From: Zygnema cylindricum
Taxonomy: Eukaryota > Streptophyta > Zygnematophyceae > Zygnematales > Zygnemataceae
DNA length: 14,567 bases
Assembly: GCA_037447655.1 (NCBI GenBank)
Contig: JBBHKE010000330.1
Coordinates: 126,001-140,567, forward strand
Direction of reading: 5' to 3'
Position numbers and translations under genes: made by a program
Shown here: piece by piece, positions 13,602 through 14,567 of the stretch
Layout: each line of letters starts with the position of its first letter
Position numbering within the stretch: the first letter of the stretch is position 1
Notes under the pieces: model-generated
Database searches by the model: none
The model's input: only the letters and a program-made list of their open reading frames with translations
Told to the model about the DNA's origin: nothing

Positions 13602-14218
13602 CTGTACTCTACGGTATTGATAACACGACATTTTGGCGTGACGTCAAATTTGTTTGGACGTGAATCGACCTTGACGCCAACTTACGTCAACATAAACGTC
13701 GCGATGTGGTTAATGTTGCCGTACGACAAAGCGTCGATGACTCAAATCCGTCCGTACAAAACCATCCTTGACGTTGTAGGTCGCGGCTCAATTGTCGCGA
13801 TCACTTTGTCGTCGTCGTTGTACTGTAGTGTAGAGGTTTCGAATCGTCCTGTCAAGGGTACAAACTACAAAGAATCGATCGTCGCCGTTGCTGCGATATC
13901 GTTTCACATATTTGTACGGCATCGACTGCATCCTGATACCTGTCATGGCCACCTCGATGTCGCCGGCCGCGGGTCAGCTAGCGGTGTAGTGTACGGATAG
14001 TGGCGTGATGTGATGGGATCGCACGCGCAAAAATGGAAATTACTTTTTATTTACAAGTCCGTCCGTTTACTTCCTTGCTACTGTACTCTTCTAGGTGACG
14101 ACAAAATGTCAAACGTTTCGATTTCTGAGACCGGCGGTTGTGGACTGCCTTGTCAACATCTCCCCTTGTCTCGTCATTGGAGCGCGAATCTGTTTCTCTT
14201 CCTGTCAACCAACCGATA
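13602..14218. other. Unassigned GC-richer block, probably transposon interior
   Basis: This stretch is rich in CGTC/GTCG words and more balanced in composition than its flanks. A 155-codon open frame (13533-14000) crosses it, but it starts inside the MITE, matches no family I know and lacks any domain signature. The flanking direct repeats suggest a decayed mobile element. A small frame near 14095-14230 is also unrecognised. Confidence 0.45.
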
Positions 14219-14379
14219 CCTCTATCTCCCTTTCCCTCCCTCCCTCCCTCCCTTTCCCCTTCATCAATTCTAGATATTTTGAAAATTTTATAGAGGAGAG
14301 GAAGAGGGAGAGGGAGAGGGAGAGGGAGAGGGAGAGGAAGAGGGAAAGGGAGAGAGAGGGAGGAGGAGGGAGAAGTGAA
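14219..14379. repeat. Pyrimidine tract followed by (GAGAGG)n purine tract
   Basis: CCCTCCCTCC-type pyrimidines (14219-14262) are followed by GGGAGAGGGAGA-type purines (14292-14379) on the same strand, so the two blocks are partly complementary and could pair. They precede the transporter-like exon. Because the purines are the nearer tract, no ordinary polypyrimidine tract precedes that exon's putative acceptor. Confidence 0.75.
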
Positions 14380-14401
14380 GTTATTTGTTTTATGACTGGA
14401 G

Positions 14402-14491
14402 GGTGAGAGGGAAGCTATTGCCAAGTATGTCGTGACAGTCGGTGCCTTGGCCGCCCTCACAAGTACCCTCCTCGGATCCCTCCTTCCCTAG
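14402..14491 (+). pseudogene. Orphan exon of a plant-type cationic amino acid transporter, ending in TAG
   Basis: The translation from 14402 reads GEREAIAKYVVTVGALAALT then STLLGSLLP and TAG (14489-14491). This resembles the mid-protein membrane segment of plant CAT transporters (APC/SLC7 superfamily), where a YVIT-GA-TAL-ST-LMGSLL pattern is followed by PQPR. CAT proteins import basic amino acids across plasma or vacuolar membranes. The TAG sits where the Gln codon is expected and directly abuts a donor-like GTACCT, so a single C-to-T change would explain it. Roughly half the protein should be encoded upstream, yet no such exon is visible between 10.2 and 14.4 kb. A fragment or pseudogene is likeliest. 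A functional gene with unseen exons, or an error in the sequence, remains possible. Confidence 0.55.
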
Positions 14492-14567
14492 GTACCTTTT
14501 TCTATCTGTTTATGTCAAATCTTGTCATTTTTATTTATCAGTTTTATGCGAAAGCTTTATCTTCTTT

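Noticed and set aside
13533-14000. A 155-codon open frame as a possible gene
   Set aside because: It begins inside a MITE, has no recognisable family or motif, and spans repeat-derived sequence. Another frame ending near 13988 looked briefly protein-like but was not convincing either.
14489-14491. TAG read as glutamine (variant nuclear code)
   Set aside because: The long gene in the same window uses only CAA/CAG for about 50 Gln codons, so one TAG in an orphan exon is weak evidence.

Overview
The window looks like nuclear DNA of a green alga or close relative. The main gene has many GT-AG introns, CT-rich 3' splice sites and Ser-Pro4-type hydroxyproline-rich rods like those of volvocine cell-wall proteins. 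An exon at the far right matches the plant form of the cationic amino acid transporter family. I cannot name the genus from sequence alone.

About 159-10860 is best read as one plus-strand gene of 11 coding exons, plus a likely intron in the 3' UTR. It would encode a secreted modular protein of about 1,595 residues. The order is a leucine/serine signal peptide, a beta-strand-rich (propeller-like) N-terminal domain, a proline-rich rod, and then nine six-cysteine PAN/apple-like modules. Seven of the nine are followed by proline-rich linkers; in the eighth module exon counted from the start of the gene (exon 8) that linker is almost gone. Each internal module sits in its own exon, and all its exons begin and end in phase 1, so any module can be copied or lost without breaking the frame. 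Modules 1-3 (exons 3-5) lie in a very recent tandem duplication of about 1.48-1.49 kb that includes the intron. Modules 4-9 become progressively more divergent, with shorter linkers and shorter introns. The likely role is in the cell wall or extracellular matrix, with PAN modules as binding units spaced by glycosylated rods; this is inferred from architecture.

From about 10.9 to 14.0 kb I see no convincing gene. The stretch is a graveyard of short inverted-repeat transposons: a 951-bp element (11195-12145) carrying a 749-bp element of another family inserted into it (11379-12127, with TAA target duplication), several relatives with CACCG ends flanked by TA (12396-12640, 12648-12813, 13383-13599), large palindromes and dispersed direct repeats.

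At the right edge (14402-14491) is a 30-codon exon resembling a membrane segment of a plant-type cationic amino acid transporter. It carries an in-frame TAG where plant members have the Gln of LLPQPR, and no upstream exons are visible, so it is probably a fragment or pseudogene.
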